Shown here: piece by piece, positions 1 to 11,600 of the stretch
How positions within the stretch are numbered: position 1 is the stretch's first letter
Layout of the letters: each line of letters begins with the position of its first letter
Source: Edaphochlamys debaryana
Taxonomy: Eukaryota > Chlorophyta > Chlorophyceae > Chlamydomonadales
Direction: 5' to 3'
NCBI GenBank assembly: GCA_016858145.1
Contig: JAEHOE010000004.1
Coordinates: 1,674,001 to 1,738,000, forward strand
DNA length: 64,000 bases
The notes under the pieces: generated by a model
The model's input: only the letters and a program-made list of their open reading frames with translations
Database searches by the model: none
What the model was told of the DNA's origin: nothing
Translations under genes and position numbers: made by a program

Positions 1-2080
1 CGACAAGACGAGAGAGGGAATGAATTAGCTAGGACAACTGTTTCGGGGAGAGGTCGAGGGATGCAATGCTCTGGGCAGGACGAAAACGAGAGGGGACGAC
101 TGCGTGGCTTGGGACTACTGACTTGCGCATAGTATCACACACGCACACACACAACCCTTTGTTTGGCCCCTGCCCCCTTGTGGGATGCCCCTGCCTGCGC
201 GGCAGCGTGCACGCTCATCTCCGCACATTGCCGTATTCTCCCCTCAACTCCTCTATCACCCCTCGCCTCCGCAACCCCCCTCAGCCCGCAGCTAGCGCTT
301 AGGTGTTTGTCCTTCTTCACTCTACACTGCCCGCGGCTTTCGCGGCTATTAACACCCTCTTGGCCCACCCTTCCTCACCCTTTCATGTTGCGCTTCTTCT
401 CCGCCCCGCACTCTTGGACTCCCGCTCAGGTGAGTCACAGTGTGTTTCGGGCGGTGTTGGGCTGGTCGCGGTGCGTTTGGGCGTGTCGCGCTGCTGCTGC
501 GGGCATGCGCCTGTTGGCGCCTAGCGCTGTTCGCTTTTCCGCTCCGCCTACTACTCCGTGGAGCGCTCTACACGCCCAGCGCGTCCGCCGCCCAGTCGCT
601 GGTCAGGTTTGCCACCGGTGCCGGGTCGGGACCGGGTCGGGACCGTTGCTTCGGGGTTTCGGGTTTGCCTGGGGCTTCTTCCCCGCGGCCTGTATGCTCA
701 CAACTGCACTTGTACGTATCACGCGCCCACCCTACGCATCCTAAACACGCACGTTCATGCTGTTGGGGGGAGGTCGGGGGATGCGCAATGGCGAATGGTG
801 GCGTCGCATGGTGCCGTTTGTCTAGGGGCTTTGGGCTACAGCTTGGAGCAAGGGCTGGCCAGGGCAGCTGTCGGAGTGGCCCTGCTTGTGTGGTCTGGAG
901 CCGAGCGAGGGCAAGGATGAGCGAGCGTGCTGCCGGATGCCTCCTGTGAACGCTGCGGGTGGGTGAGTGGCTCGGCAGGCAATCGCCGTTATTTGCAAAG
1001 ACGTTGCGGCGCGTGGTGGTGTGGTCTGCTGGGGGAGCCTTTCGCGCTGAAAGCTATGCGCGGGTAGGAAGGGAGCTCGGAGGCAGGGGCAGGCAGGGGC
1101 GATTGCAGGTCCAGAAAGCGAGGCTGGCAGTGGGCGACACCAATGCCAAAGGACGAGGGCAGGCGGGGGGTGTGGCGAATCAGGACGTCGACTGGTCTGT
1201 CGTGGGCACTCGGTACTGTAGACTCAACACCGTTACAAGATTTCATGCCTGTCCATGCTGGTGTCCCCAGCCCGGTGATGTTGGGCACCCGGCCTTCCTC
1301 AGCACGTCCGCTCAGTAGCCTCCAGCCGTGACCCCATGACTCCAAAGAGTCGACCCGCTCCGTGCCCTGAGACGACGCGTGGGACACGTTACAACCCCTC
1401 GCTCCCCGCCCGCCCCCTGCGATACCTGTTGACTAACATGAGGTCCAGCGAAGCGGTAGTCGATTTGTATGGAACGACTATTCCCCGGCCAAAGACGCAA
1501 GAGTCTCAGATCAGAACTGTCGATTCCGGACGACTCCGAGACGACTAATCGACTAAGATAGCAACACTGCTCCGGCTCGACCCGCTCCATGCCATTCCTC
1601 CTGACAGACCAGAACAAATTTGGAACGTACCAACACCTACAAGCCGTCCCTCTACTACGGCTGGAATGCCCGCGCCTGTTCGCCTGCCGCGCAACCCGCT
1701 CAGCATTGCTCTTCACTAATGCCACCGAGCCCCCAACACGTACGCAGCCCGGTCCCCTGCACCTTCCGTGTCCCTGCCGTCAAACAGCTGCCCACCAGTA
1801 CCACCCACCACAACCCTTCACGACCAGCACTCCTGCACATCGCCGCCGCGCTCCTACCGCTATGCCTGCTTTGCTACCCGCTCCGCCCCTACGGTGCCCC
1901 TCGCGCGTGCTGAAAGACTGCCGTTCAGCCCATGACATGCGGACCTCTAGTCCCTCCAGCAACCCATGCTTCTCTCGCCCTTCTAGTTCTAGGCCGCGCC
2001 CTTGTGCTCTCCCTTCCCTCCCCCTACCTGGTCTACCGCTCCACCTCCGCCGCGCTACCCCCTGCTCCCCCGCCCCTGGC
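1..2080. other. Gene-poor flank, probable 3' region of the large helicase gene
   Basis: I see no supported gene here. The open frames on both strands are GC-rich shadows without recognisable motifs. A short AC-rich simple repeat lies at about 139-160. The sequence TTACA (TGTAA, the usual green-algal polyadenylation signal, on the minus strand) occurs near 1,232 and 1,388. It could serve the minus-strand gene that stops at 2,081; this is inference only. Confidence 0.35.
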
Positions 2081-5000
2081 CTATCCCTCCAACCCAGAGC
2101 GGTGCGTGCCCTCGTCACTTGCATTGCACACTGCTTTCAGCCCCCCCCTTCCCCCGCCCCCCCTTGCCGCCTCCACGTGCGCCGCGCCGCCGCGGTGCGC
2201 CGCCGCCTCCAGCGCCCCCCGCAGCGCCGCCCACAGCTCGGGCAGGTGCTCGGCGGCCTTGGACGCCTGGGGGAGCAGCTGGGGGGGCAGCGGCCGGGAC
2301 AGCCAGCTGCAGGGAGGGGGAGAGGGAGTGGGAATGGAGTCAAGCGTCGAAGAGCGTCGAAGAGGAGGAGGAGCGAAGACGCACCCACACCAACACGCAG
2401 GCGGGGCGGGGCGGGGCGGGCTTCGAGTACTTTGAACCGGCAGACGCCCTGTCACTCGCCTCTTGGCTGGCGCTCGTCCCTCCGCCTCCGCCTTGCTGGA
2501 CTCTAGGTCCCACGCCTTGGCCGCCACTGCCGCGATAAGCTCCGGCCGGCCCGCCCAAAGCCCCGCATCCGCCAGCCGCTGCCGCCGCGCCGCCACCCGC
2601 CCGTGCATCGCCGCATAGGCAGCCCCCTCCGCATCCGCGCCTGCTGCCGCTGCTGCCCCTGCGCCTGCTGCCCCCGTCCGCTCGCCCCCCAGCAGCCCCA
2701 CCAGCCCCTCCAGCAGGTGGGCTGTGTCCACCACGGGGGCCACCCGCACGCGCAGCTCGGACTCCAGGGGCGAAAGCACCTGGGGCAGGAAGGTGGGAGG
2801 AAGGTACCGGTTGACAGGGGCCAGGGACAGGGGCCAGAGCCACAGACAGACGAACCTGGGAGCCAAGACGCGGTGCAGCGTCAATGCAAGGCGGGATGGT
2901 ATGGACCCCGGCCCCTGCTCCGGCCCCCTCCCGAGCCCGCGTGGGGTCCACACCAGCTGCCACGTCACAGCCCCCTGCCGTCTCAGTCCCAACGAATTCG
3001 TCCACCCCCCCCACCTGCTCCGCTCCGTGCACCACCTTGACCACGCGGGGGTCCATCAGGAGCCCCGCCACCGGCTGCAGCAGCATCGACCCCTCGGCGC
3101 TCAGGGGGTCGGCATCCATGACATACACCACCCCGCCCTCCGCCTTTGCTGCTCCTGCCCCTCCTCCTGATCCCGCTCCTCCTCCTCCTCCTGATCCTTG
3201 CCGGCCGCTCCTGCCCACGCGCGGGCTGGAGGCGTGAGGGCTGCTCCCCTGAGAGGCGGCGGGCAGGGGGGGCACGTAGACCGCGAGCACCCCCATCCGG
3301 CCCGCATCCAACTTCAGGGCAAGGCCCACGGCGGGGACCCGTGTGGCCCGATCCATGAGCTCCATGTGTGCCGTACTGAACGGCTCCATGACTAATTCGA
3401 CACGGTCCACACGCGGCAGCGGAGGCGGGGCAGGCGCCGGCGGCGGCGCCACGCCCGCCGCCAGCCAGCCGCCGGCAGTGGCGGCAGCTGCAGCGGGCGC
3501 GGCCTGGGCTGCAGCTTGGGCTGCCGCCGCCTCGGCGGCAACCGCCGCAGCGGCCTGCGCGGCCGCCTCCGCCTCCGCCAGTTGGACCGCGTGCCGCCGC
3601 CGCTGGGCCTCCGCCGCCGCCTCCAGCTCGCGTATCCGCTGCCCTGCCGCCGCCAGAGCCCTCGCCTGAGCCTGCGCCTGGGCCTGGGCCTCTGCCAGTG
3701 CCTGAGCCTGGGCCCGAGCCTGGTCCTGTGCCTGGGCCTGAGCTTCCGCCAGCGCCTGAGCCTGAGCCTGTGCCTGGGCTTGGGCCTGGGCTTGGGCAGC
3801 TGCCAGCGCCTGAGCTTGGGCCTGGGCCTTGGCTTGGGCCTCAGCAAGCGCCTGGGCCTGGGCCTGGGTTTGGGCCTGCAGCGCGGCCAGCTGAGGGGAG
3901 ATGACGAGGGGCTGCGTTGGCACCGCCACTGGCACTGGCACTGCCGTACCGGGCCCAGCTGCTGCCGCCGTCACGACAGGCACCGGTGGCGGGACACGAA
4001 CGAGCCCAAGCAGGGCCAGCGGGTTGTACGGCCCCCGTACGGCACCTGGGAGGGCCGCTGCGGCAGGGGCCCCTGACGAGACCAGCGGTCCCTGAGGCCC
4101 TGCCGGCGGGTGCGGCGCTGGCTCTCCCGGCAGCGGCACCGGCCCTGCGCCGCCCTGCACGCGGGCTGCAGCAGCACTGGAGGCGGCGGCAAACAGCGCC
4201 TGCGTGCCCATTGGAGCGGCTGCGGGTGCTGTCCCGGCCGCCGCCGTCGCTGCCCCGGCCGCCACCGTTGCTGCCCCAATCGCCGGTGCAATGGCCGCGC
4301 CCGCGGGCGTGGGGCTGGTACTTCCCGTCGCTGCTGTGGGCGCCGCAGCAGCTGTCGTGGCGGCGGCGGCAGGCGCCGCCGCTGGAGCGTGGGGCGCACC
4401 GGAGGGCGCTGGCGTGACCTTCTGTGCCGCCAGGGCCGCTTGAGCCGCTTTGAAGGCCTCGAGCGGGCTCCGCTCCGCGGTCTGAGGCGGCTGAGGAGCA
4501 GGTGGGGCCGCAGGGACAGCCGGCGGCGGCACCGAGGTTGGCACGGGGATGGGCGCCCGGCCCAAGCTGGGCAGGGGAAGGGCGGAGGGCTCCGGGGCGG
4601 AGGGCCCAGGTGCGGGCCTGTGCGGCGAAGGCGCGGGGGAAGGAAGCGGCGGGAAGGCCTCGACGCTGGGCCCTGGAGGGGCTGCCACGGTCCGCCAAGA
4701 CGCGGGCGCCGCCGGTGGCTGCTGGGCTGGCTTGGCGGCGGCTTCTGCCCTGCCTTGCCTGTGTGCCTGTGACGGGGCCGGGGCCGAGGGCGCCGGTACC
4801 GGGGGCTGCGGCCCTGAGTGCATCTTGACGGCTGCCGCCGGTGGTGGGGCGACTTGGGCACCAGTGGCCCACGCCTGTACCGCCGCCTGCGAAGGCGGGG
4901 CCGCCCCGGTGCTGATGACCCGCACGCCCCTGGCCGCTGGCCGAGACGCGGCCGTCCCCCGCTCCGCCTCCTCCGTTGCTGCCTTCACTGCTGCGGCCGC

Positions 5001-5948
5001 CTCCGTAGCGGCCCTGGCTGCCTGCTTGGCCGCGCGGGCCGCCTCCCGCTCCTCCTCCGCCCGTTTGGCCACCTGCTCCTTCTCAACCCGCTTGGCTTCC
5101 TCTGCCGCCGCATCCTCAGCCCGCTTGGCCTCCGCGGCGCGGGCCCGGGCCGCCACCGCCACCTCCTTGGCCGCACGCTCCTTCTTCGCCCGCGCCAGCT
5201 TGGCCGCCTTGGCTGCCGCTCGCTCGGCCTCCGCCGCCTGCTGTGCCGCCAACACCCGCGCCGCCTCCGCCTCTGCGCGCGCCTCCTCCGCCCGCGCCTC
5301 GTCTGCGCCCAGGGCCGGGTCTTCGGAGGGCAGCAGGGCGCGCACCGCCGACAGCTGCTCCTCACAGCTCCGCAGCTCCTGGAGTAGGTCCCGCAGCGGC
5401 ACGTCCAATCCCGCCAGGGCCGCGGCAGCGGCGGCCTCCGCTTCCTTCGCGGCCTCCCGCGCCCGCGCCGCCGCCTCCAGCTCCCGCCGCCGCGCCACCG
5501 CCGCGTCCTCCTCCTGCTCCCCGGCCCCTTCTACAGCCTGCGCCGCCGCTGACCCCGCGGCCTCCACGTCAGCGCTGACTGCCTCCGCCGCCCTGGCCGC
5601 AGCTTCCGCCAGCTCCGCGGCGCGCCGGTGCGCCAACTCGCACTCGCCCACGCGCGAGCTCAGCGCGCGCGCGTAAACCTCCACCGCCCGCTGGCCCGTG
5701 GTCAGTTTGAGCAGCCGCACCTCGCGCCCCGCCGCGCCCTCCACCTCAGCCGCTGCATCCGCCCTTGCCTCGCTTGTTTGAGGCTGGGAAGCAGCGGAAG
5801 GGCTGGGCTTGGGGCTGAGCTTGGAGAAGTCTGCCTTCTGCAGGGCCTCCGCCGCCTCCGCCAGGCGCCGGGGCAGGAGCTCGCGGATGGTTATGAGCGT
5901 CGCCAGGAGGGGGCGCCACTCCCGCGCGGCGACCAGGGACCGCACGGC
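2081..5948 (-). CDS. Copy A exons 51-52: Ala/Gln/Glu-rich region and degenerate RNase D-like exonuclease module
   Basis: Exon 51 (3015-5948, 978 codons) starts [15 protein letters not shown], then has long Ala/Glu/Arg coiled-coil stretches, Pro/Ala linkers and a tandem QA repeat (encoded at about 3,660-3,880). Near its end [29 protein letters not shown] and, in exon 52 (2081-2779), [12 protein letters not shown] follow the order of the RNase D/DnaQ fold. The acidic residues expected after the first strand (D-x-E), and the Asp normally a few residues after HG, are replaced, so catalysis is doubtful. Exon 52 reads open to a stop at 2,081; an internal in-frame intron near 2,300-2,450 is possible. 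A fragment of this 3' end recurs at 42,843-43,205. Confidence 0.55.
3655..3890 (-). repeat. Coding minisatellite (Gln-Ala repeat)
   Basis: Tandem units of about 12 bp (on the plus strand GCCTGGGCCTGA-like) encode [10 protein letters not shown] runs inside exon 51 of copy A. The repeat is open in several frames, which accounts for the overlapping Leu/Gly- and Pro/Gly-rich shadow frames on the other strand. Confidence 0.7.
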
Positions 5949-6242
5949 CTGGGTTGGGGCGGGGTGGGGCGGGCATGGGTAGGCGTCGGGTGAGGGGCGA
6001 GGAGTCACCTCATGAGTCGGGCCCGGTAGGAGGGGGGGAGGTAGTTGGAGGTGGGGGGCCGCCGTATGAGGCGTTCAGGCCAGGGCTCTCATGTTTTGTC
6101 GCAGCCCGCTCACACGGCACACGGCAAACGGAGAGGCGTTCAGGCGCTCAGGCTCCCTCGGGCCGTCGGGCGTGCTTGCGTGCTTGGCCTCAGAGCAGAG
6201 GCAAGCGTTTATTCACCGCATGAGCGTCAGCCACGACCTCAC

Positions 6243-8334
6243 CTGCTCGTACATCTGCAGGCTTCTGAGCAGCTTCCCCGCCAGCCCCGCCCAGCGGCGC
6301 CACTCTTCCGGGGTCACGGGCATGCCGGCCGACTCAGAGCTTCGCGCCACCGCCACCGCCTCCGTCAGCAGCGCCGCCGCGCGCCGCACCGCCCGGCGGT
6401 CGCGCGCTGCCGCCGCCGCCCGCTCCGCCGCTGCCGCCTCGGCCGCCGCCGCCGCCGACAGGTTGGCCGGCGGCTGGGCGAGCTTTGCGCGGAGGCCCTC
6501 GTCGCGCGCGGCCAGCAGTACGGCTTGGGCGGTACACCAGTACCTATAGGGAGTGCGGCGAGAGGTTGGCGGATACCAGATGCACAAGCATAGACCATGA
6601 TGCTTCCATGTGCAGTGGGAGGGTGGCTGCATAAACATGCATACGGTACACATATGCCTCCCAAGCCCTCCTGCAGCACGTCACGTCTGGGCCCCCGCAG
6701 GTACGCCGCTGACGAGGATGTCTCCCACCCAAGCCCAGTCCTCAGCCCCCCCCGCCCACACTCACGCCCGCGCGCAGTCCCCCGCGCTCCTGAAGGCGTT
6801 GGCCGCCTCCTCGTACGCCCCCTTGGCCACCAGCTGCCGCCCCACCGCCGCCCAGTCGGAGGGGGAGGACTCGCGCGGCTGCAGGAGGGACTGCAGGCCC
6901 CTGGGGGTGGAGGGGGGCGGGGTTGGGGATCTTTGCGTGCGGAAAGTAGGCAGGGGGCTTTTCGGCACACTACCCAGTCCTCCCTTGCAGCCCTCCCTTT
7001 ACATGCCCTCCCCAATCCTCCGGGTCCCACTCTCCCCCCTCACCTGTGAGCCCCGACGCTCTCGAGTGCCTGCGGTGGGCAGCGAAGGCACAGGACAAGA
7101 CCTCGTGGCCACATAGTCGAGCCCCATGACTCCTTTTCGGTCCCCAAAGCAGTTTCCCCGCTCCCGTCCTAACCCGTCACTTCTCCGCCCCCTGCCCCTC
7201 CCTAACTCGCCGCCCGCCCCCAGCCCCCACCCTGTCCGCCAGTCGCTTCCGCTGCAGGAAGTAGTATGCGGGCAGCGCCGCCTGCGTGTCGGACTCGAAC
7301 AGCAGCAGGTGGTTGCGGGCGCGGGTGACGGCCACGTAGAGGAGCTTGAGCTCGTCGATCAGGCCTGAGGGGGTGGAGGGGTTGAGGAGCGGGGTTGAGG
7401 TGGGGAGGGAGTGGGGGGCGATGCGAGGCCACAGGTGGTCTGAGGGGCACGTGGGCGACTTGTACAACGCCTCGACGCAAGGTCCCAAGGTCACAGACAA
7501 GAGAGGCAAGCCCTGGCGCGCCCACCCGCGTGCAGCTGGGGGTTGAAGGCCAGCTCCTTGATGTGCCTCCGCTCCTGGGCCAGGTAGGCCAGGGAGGCGT
7601 CGGGGGCCAGGGAGGCGGGGTCGTGGCAGGCGGGGTCGGACTGGGGGGGGAGGGAGGGTGTTGGGGGAGGGAGGGAGGGAGGAGGGAGGGGGTGGGGAGG
7701 GGGTGTTTGAAGCTGATAAGCGGGAGAGCGTCGAATGCTTAGTGGGTTGGGGGAGGGGGAGGGGGTTGGGGGACAGGGAGGCCAAGGCACAGGTTGTCGT
7801 GAGCCGAGGAGCTGGGCGCAGCAGATGCACGGCAGCAGGGGTTGAGGGCCGATACCACCCCAGCTGCTGCCCCGCGGGACCCCTCTCAAACACAATGCCA
7901 CCCCAGTTGCCCCACCAGCCAGTCTAGAAGCACCCGCCACAGCGCCGCGCCGCCCCCCGCAGCGCCGGCGGCGGAGGAGAAAAAGTCCACCTGTGGGGCA
8001 GGGAAACGGGCCCGTGGGAACGATATTTGAAAAGGAGGACAATCTATCCTTCTAAATCCGAAATACTATCCTCCCGGCACCTCCGCCCCCAGCGGCCCCA
8101 CCAGGATGACGTCATGAAGCCCATCATGAGTCACAGCGATTCCCTACCCATCATACGTTCACGGGCAACATCCCTCCCATCCCTTGATCCCTCCTGAGTC
8201 TCCGAAGACCCCACCAGGATGACGTCATCGAACTCCGGCCCCTTGCTGGTCTTGACGTCCAGGATGAGGGCGTTCGACTTGAGGACGGCCTCGGGCAGGC
8301 GGGGCTTCCAGGACTTGTCGCGGAGCAGGATCAC
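6243..8334 (-). CDS. Copy A exons 44-50: helicase motifs V and VI, TPR-like segment
   Basis: Exons: 8215-8334, 7916-7990, 7526-7640, 7231-7364, 7044-7069, 6766-6900, 6243-6543; phases agree throughout. Exon 44 carries TSKGPEFDDVILV, the SF1 motif V region. Exon 47 carries LLYVAVTRARNHLLLFES, a textbook UvrD motif VI with the arginine finger. Exon 49 reads VAKGAYEEAANAFRSAGD, a TPR-like helical hairpin. Exon 50 is an Ala-rich helix ending LQMYEQ. Copy B has none of this block, so only copy A could encode a complete helicase core. Confidence 0.75.
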
Positions 8335-8617
8335 CTGAGCGATGTGGGAGGTTGGGGGGCGACCGAGGTGTGGGGGCAGGGAATGAACGGTCGGCATGAA
8401 CACAGGCTACACAGCACGACCACACACCCCCGCTGCTGCGGGGCTCCGTTGGCGATGCCCCCCGGTTCTCCATACACCACACCACACACCAAACGGGTTC
8501 GTCCCGGGCTTTTGGGTGCCGGGTGCCTAAGCTGGCTTCCTGCCGAGCTGACGGCTCCCCTGCTTGATCGCGCAAAACCCTACACCCATATAGGCTTAAC
8601 AGAGAAGCCCTTCACAC

Positions 8618-11600
8618 CTGGTCCGCGCCAAAGTCCGTGCGGCGCTTGTTGGAGGTGAGGGCCTTGACGTCTTCGTTGGTGAGGGGCCCCAGCAGCGTGG
8701 GCCGGGGTCCGGAGAAGAAGGCGCGCTCGGGAGGGAGCTTGTCGACCTGTGTGCGGGGGGTGGGGGGCCCAAACGGGTTAAGGGGCAGGTGGGCAGGCAA
8801 AGGGAAAGGGGACGTGGATGGGGAGTGGGACTGGCTACACTGCCGACCGTATGGGCCCCCTGCCCACCTGCTGTGGGAAGAAGTGGCTCATTGCCGCCAC
8901 CAGCGCGTTGGCCACCTCCAGCACGCCTGGGGGTGGATGAGGATGGATGAGTATGGAAGAGAAAGCCTCTGGGCCTCCCAACTGTATGCATGCAGCCTGG
9001 ATCCCCGATCGTGGATTCTCACCCGAGTGCGAGCGGTAGTTGACGTTCAGCGTCTCCATGGCCACACGGCTCGTGTCGAAACGGGGCCCTCCGCCGCCAC
9101 CGCCCTCCCTTCCACCGCCTCCGCCTGCCGCCGCCCCATCCTCCGCCTCGGCCCCCGTCCCCGACTCCCGCCTCCCCAGAGGCTCCCGCTCCCGCGGCCC
9201 CTGCAGACCCCTCTTCTGAGGCGGCGCGCTGGGGGCCGCGGGCGCAGGCGGCGGATCGGCTGGCACCTGGGCCTGGGCTTGGGCCTGGGGCTGTGGCGGG
9301 GAGAGCTGTGCGAGGAGCATGGAGCGAACGTCCGTGAAGCGGAAGCCCACGCCGCGGGTGATGGTCTGGCGGGGGGGGGAGTACGCCAAAGGTTCGCCAA
9401 GGAGGGTGAGAGCGGTGCGCGTGAGTGTTTCGGTTCTGCTCCATTTCCACCTTGCGTCCTCATGTCGTTCCCCTCCTCCCTCCCCCTCCTCCCCACCTGC
9501 GCGGTATCACCCGCGTAGTAGAGGGCGGTGCCGCAGCCGGGGCGGAGGGCGGCCAGGTCCAGGAGGAGCTCGCACTGGGTGAAGTCCTGAGAGGGGGAAA
9601 GGGCGAAGGAGGAGGGAGAGCTGAGGCTTGGAGGCGGGGCGAGGGGAGGGAGGCAAGAAGGAGGCAGGTCGGAGGGAAGGGCTGGCCGTGCCGGTTTCCC
9701 CTGCTAAAAGCCTCTTCCGGCCTCACCTGCACCTCATCCCGGTATATGTGTGTGAGGTGCTGCCCGGGGTCGGGGAACACGCCCGCCTCCTCGGCACCCT
9801 CCTGCGCCTGCGCCGCCCCTCCGCAGTGCAGCCCGGCGGCGCGCTGCGGCATGCCCAGGCGCACCCACTGCGGGGGGGGGGGAGGGGCGGGACGGGGAGG
9901 TTGAGGAAGGGTGGGTAGGAGGGAAGGGGCGCTGGTGCGGGACAGAGCAAAGACGTGGGAGGGACCTGGGCGGGAGGAGGACAGCCGCTGGAAGCATTCC
10001 CCAGCCCTGGGCAACTAGGCGGCTGCCGCCTTGGGGACACGGCAGCCCTGACCCCTCAGCGGCTAAAGCTGCCGTACCACGTGGGCCACGAGGTCGGGTC
10101 TGTCGTACAGTCGTGCCTCGGCCTTGACCGCCTGATACCCCTTGACCAGGCCGTACACCAGCTGGGGGGCAGGGGCGGACGATGGGAGGCGGACCCACTT
10201 CAATGGGCAGCCGTTGAACAGCCACTAGAACTTGAAGGCCCTGCTAACCGCCGCAGTTTGAGGCTCCCATGAGGACCTCCCCGTCACCCCCGACCGCAGG
10301 GATGCCGGGATGCCGCACCTTCCTGAGCTCGCGGTCGAAGTTGGCCGCCCGCTTTGCGCCCAGAGCCAGGTACTGCTCCTCACTGGGGGGAGGGCGGGGA
10401 GGGCGGGGAGCGGGAAGGGAAAGCCGGGAGGAGAGTGAGCTTTGCGCCGGGCACATGCTAGGTCGTACGATCCCGTGAACGGCCCCTATCCCACCTGAGG
10501 CAGCACCGCCCGGGGACCGCCGCCATCTCCGCCCGCGCGACTGCCTGCGCCGCCTCCGCCGCCGCCGCCTCAGCGCCCTGCCAGTGCCAGTGCTGCCGTG
10601 CCGCCCCCCCTGCGGCCTCAGCTCCCTGCCCCAGGCCCAGCAGGAGGGCCTCCGAGCTGCCGCGGATGAAGGTCATGATCTCGGTGAAGACCAGGGCGGG
10701 CTCCAGGGTCTCACGCAGGGGCTGTAGTGGACGGAAGGAAAGGGGGCAGGGATAGGGAAGTGCAGGTCAGGGCACTCCCGGCGGGTGAGGAACCAATGTT
10801 CAGATGCCCCTTGCCCAGCACGCGCGCCCCCAGCCACCGTACGTACGTACCACAGGACAGATGCGGTGCCAGTGCGCCGCGAACGCCTGCCAGTCCAGCT
10901 CCCTCAGGGGGCCGCCCCCGGCCGCCTCGCCGCCAGCCGGGATGGCCCCCTTGGCCCTGCCGCCAGCGGCAACACCGTTCCTTCCGCCCCGTGCCGCCGC
11001 GCCGCCTCCAGAACCCGCCCCAGCCCCCGCTCCGGCCGCGGCTGTTCCTGGCTCCTCGCTCGCGCGCTCCGCCTCTGCCTGAGGGGAAGAGGTTGTGGTA
11101 GTAGCGCAGCAAACACAAACACTTCGGATTTGGGAGCTTTGGACCCACTACCACTCACCCTCGCCTATCCCGGACCCACAGCCCTGTCCCTCCCAACTCC
11201 CCTCCAAGGCCCGCCCAGGCCCCCCAATCTCCAATCCCACACCCACCTGCTCCAGGGCGTCCCCCACTGCATCCACGTAAGCCGCAATGGCGTCCACTCC
11301 GTCGTCGTCCTCCCACGCCCCCGCGCCACCTCCTCCTGCACCCCCCGCCCCGGCCCCTGCCGCGCCCCCCTCGGCCTCCTCCCCCGCCCGCAGCAGGCGG
11401 CGGCTGGCCGGGTCGCGTGGCCCCAGGAAGGGCTCCCCCGGGGCCGTGCCGTCCAGCATGGAAAGGTAGTGGCGGTTGCTCAGGAAGAGCGGGAAGGCCT
11501 CGGAGGGAATGCCTGTTGGGGATGGGCATATGGAGCAAGGAGCGAAGCACGTGTCATGTGAGGGGGAGGAGGCTGCGCGGCAGGGATCCAGAGCACAGCT

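Noticed and set aside
163..949. Overlapping plus-strand open frames near the window start
   Set aside because: Cys/Leu/Pro-rich translations in several frames at once, no motifs, no consistent splice sites.
3516..5676. Long plus-strand Leu/Gly-, Pro- and Ala/Ser-rich open frames
   Set aside because: They are shadows of the GC-rich repeat coding on the minus strand, with no motifs and extreme composition.
2340..6008. Reading the whole 1,222-codon minus-strand frame as one gene
   Set aside because: Splice sites and phase show that the frame runs past the exon 51 donor at 3,015 into intron and beyond; only 3,015-5,948 is supported as exon, joined to 6,243-6,543 upstream and 2,081-2,779 downstream.
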